A DNA stretch of 64,000 nt, from the NCBI RefSeq assembly GCF_026250525.1, contig NZ_CP111043.1, positions 1,601,421 to 1,665,420 of the forward strand, written 5' to 3'. Shown here one piece after another: positions 63,845-64,000 of this stretch (position 1 is its first letter; each line of letters begins with the position of its first letter). The notes beneath the pieces are model-generated. The model was not told the origin of the DNA, ran no database searches, and worked only from the letters and a program-made list of their open reading frames with translations. This stretch comes from Chondrinema litorale (GTDB lineage: Bacteria; Bacteroidota; Bacteroidia; Cytophagales; Flammeovirgaceae). A program made the position numbers and the translations under genes.

Positions 63845-63877
63845 TTTCTTACCATCTTACCGGATGTAGGTAAGAAA
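63845..63877. repeat. 9-bp inverted repeat upstream of the HU promoter
   Basis: TTTCTTACC (63845-63853) and GGTAAGAAA (63869-63877) are perfect reverse complements over 15 nt. CTTACC is also repeated directly within it. It may be an operator for the HU promoter or for a gene beyond the window end. Confidence 0.4.
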
Positions 63878-64000
63878 TTTCGTTTATTCTTATCACCCAG
63901 CCTTCAAAATTGCCTTCTTCTGTCATTATTTTGTTAATCATTATTTGCAAATATATATCAAATCCTTGTATATGTTTCCAATTTAATATATCTGTTATCA

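Overview
The window reads as a contiguous stretch of an AT-rich Bacteroidota chromosome, most likely order Cytophagales (Flammeovirga/Marivirga/Fulvivirga-like). The evidence is a SusC/SusD pair, a type IX secretion C-terminal sorting domain, lipoproteins with an acidic tract straight after the lipobox cysteine, an atpD-atpC pair detached from the other ATP synthase genes with a very short epsilon subunit, a 31-residue COX24/AURKAIP1-type basic protein, few Shine-Dalgarno sequences, and several promoters of the Bacteroidota form TTG-N20-TAnnTTTG. I see no phage, transposon, integrase, CRISPR array, tRNA or rRNA. The genome naming is inference; the gene families are read directly from the translations.

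Layout. 1-3.5 kb: 3' part of parE, a HEAT-like protein, a coiled-coil lipoprotein and a ferredoxin-class III cyclase fusion, all rightward. 3.5-10.8 kb: a leftward nutrient-uptake operon, susC, susD, a HExxH lipoprotein and a DUF4302 lipoprotein. 11.4-12.3 kb: a PKD lipoprotein. 12.3-17.2 kb: leftward core operons rplM-rpsI-rpsB-(55-aa ORF)-tsf and atpD-atpC, each with a recognisable promoter. 17.4-23.6 kb: a secreted unknown protein, priA, tsaB and an M28 peptidase. 24-29.4 kb: a carboxypeptidase-regulatory-like protein, mreBCD and a CPA-type antiporter. 29.4-32.8 kb: an ECF sigma/membrane protein/Spy-like operon divergent from a DegP/HtrA protease, together a probable envelope-stress module. 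32.9-48.8 kb: housekeeping and envelope genes (RsmI-like methyltransferase, phosphatase, thioesterase, acyl-CoA dehydrogenase, PD40-OmpA protein, lspA, aspartyl protease-PDZ, trmD, pncB, ftsK, LolA-like, T9SS-sorted protein). 48.8-55 kb: a second ECF sigma/anti-sigma/secreted-protein operon and an Oar-like TonB receptor. 55.4-60.7 kb: a candidate small RNA, then an aldehyde dehydrogenase-FkbM-acyltransferase-gatC-der series. 60.8-63.7 kb: HU, a TPR protein, a 31-aa COX24-like protein and RNase G, leftward.

Most of the window is conserved housekeeping. The points most worth a second look are the orphan promoter-plus-terminator at 55378-55548 (candidate small RNA), the 55-codon gene between rpsB and tsf, the structured rplM leader, the ferredoxin-cyclase with a changed substrate-specificity residue, the OmpA domain split by a long insertion, the two similarly built ECF sigma modules, and the cluster of palindromes at 21720-21840. 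I found no multi-gene system that I would call wholly undescribed.
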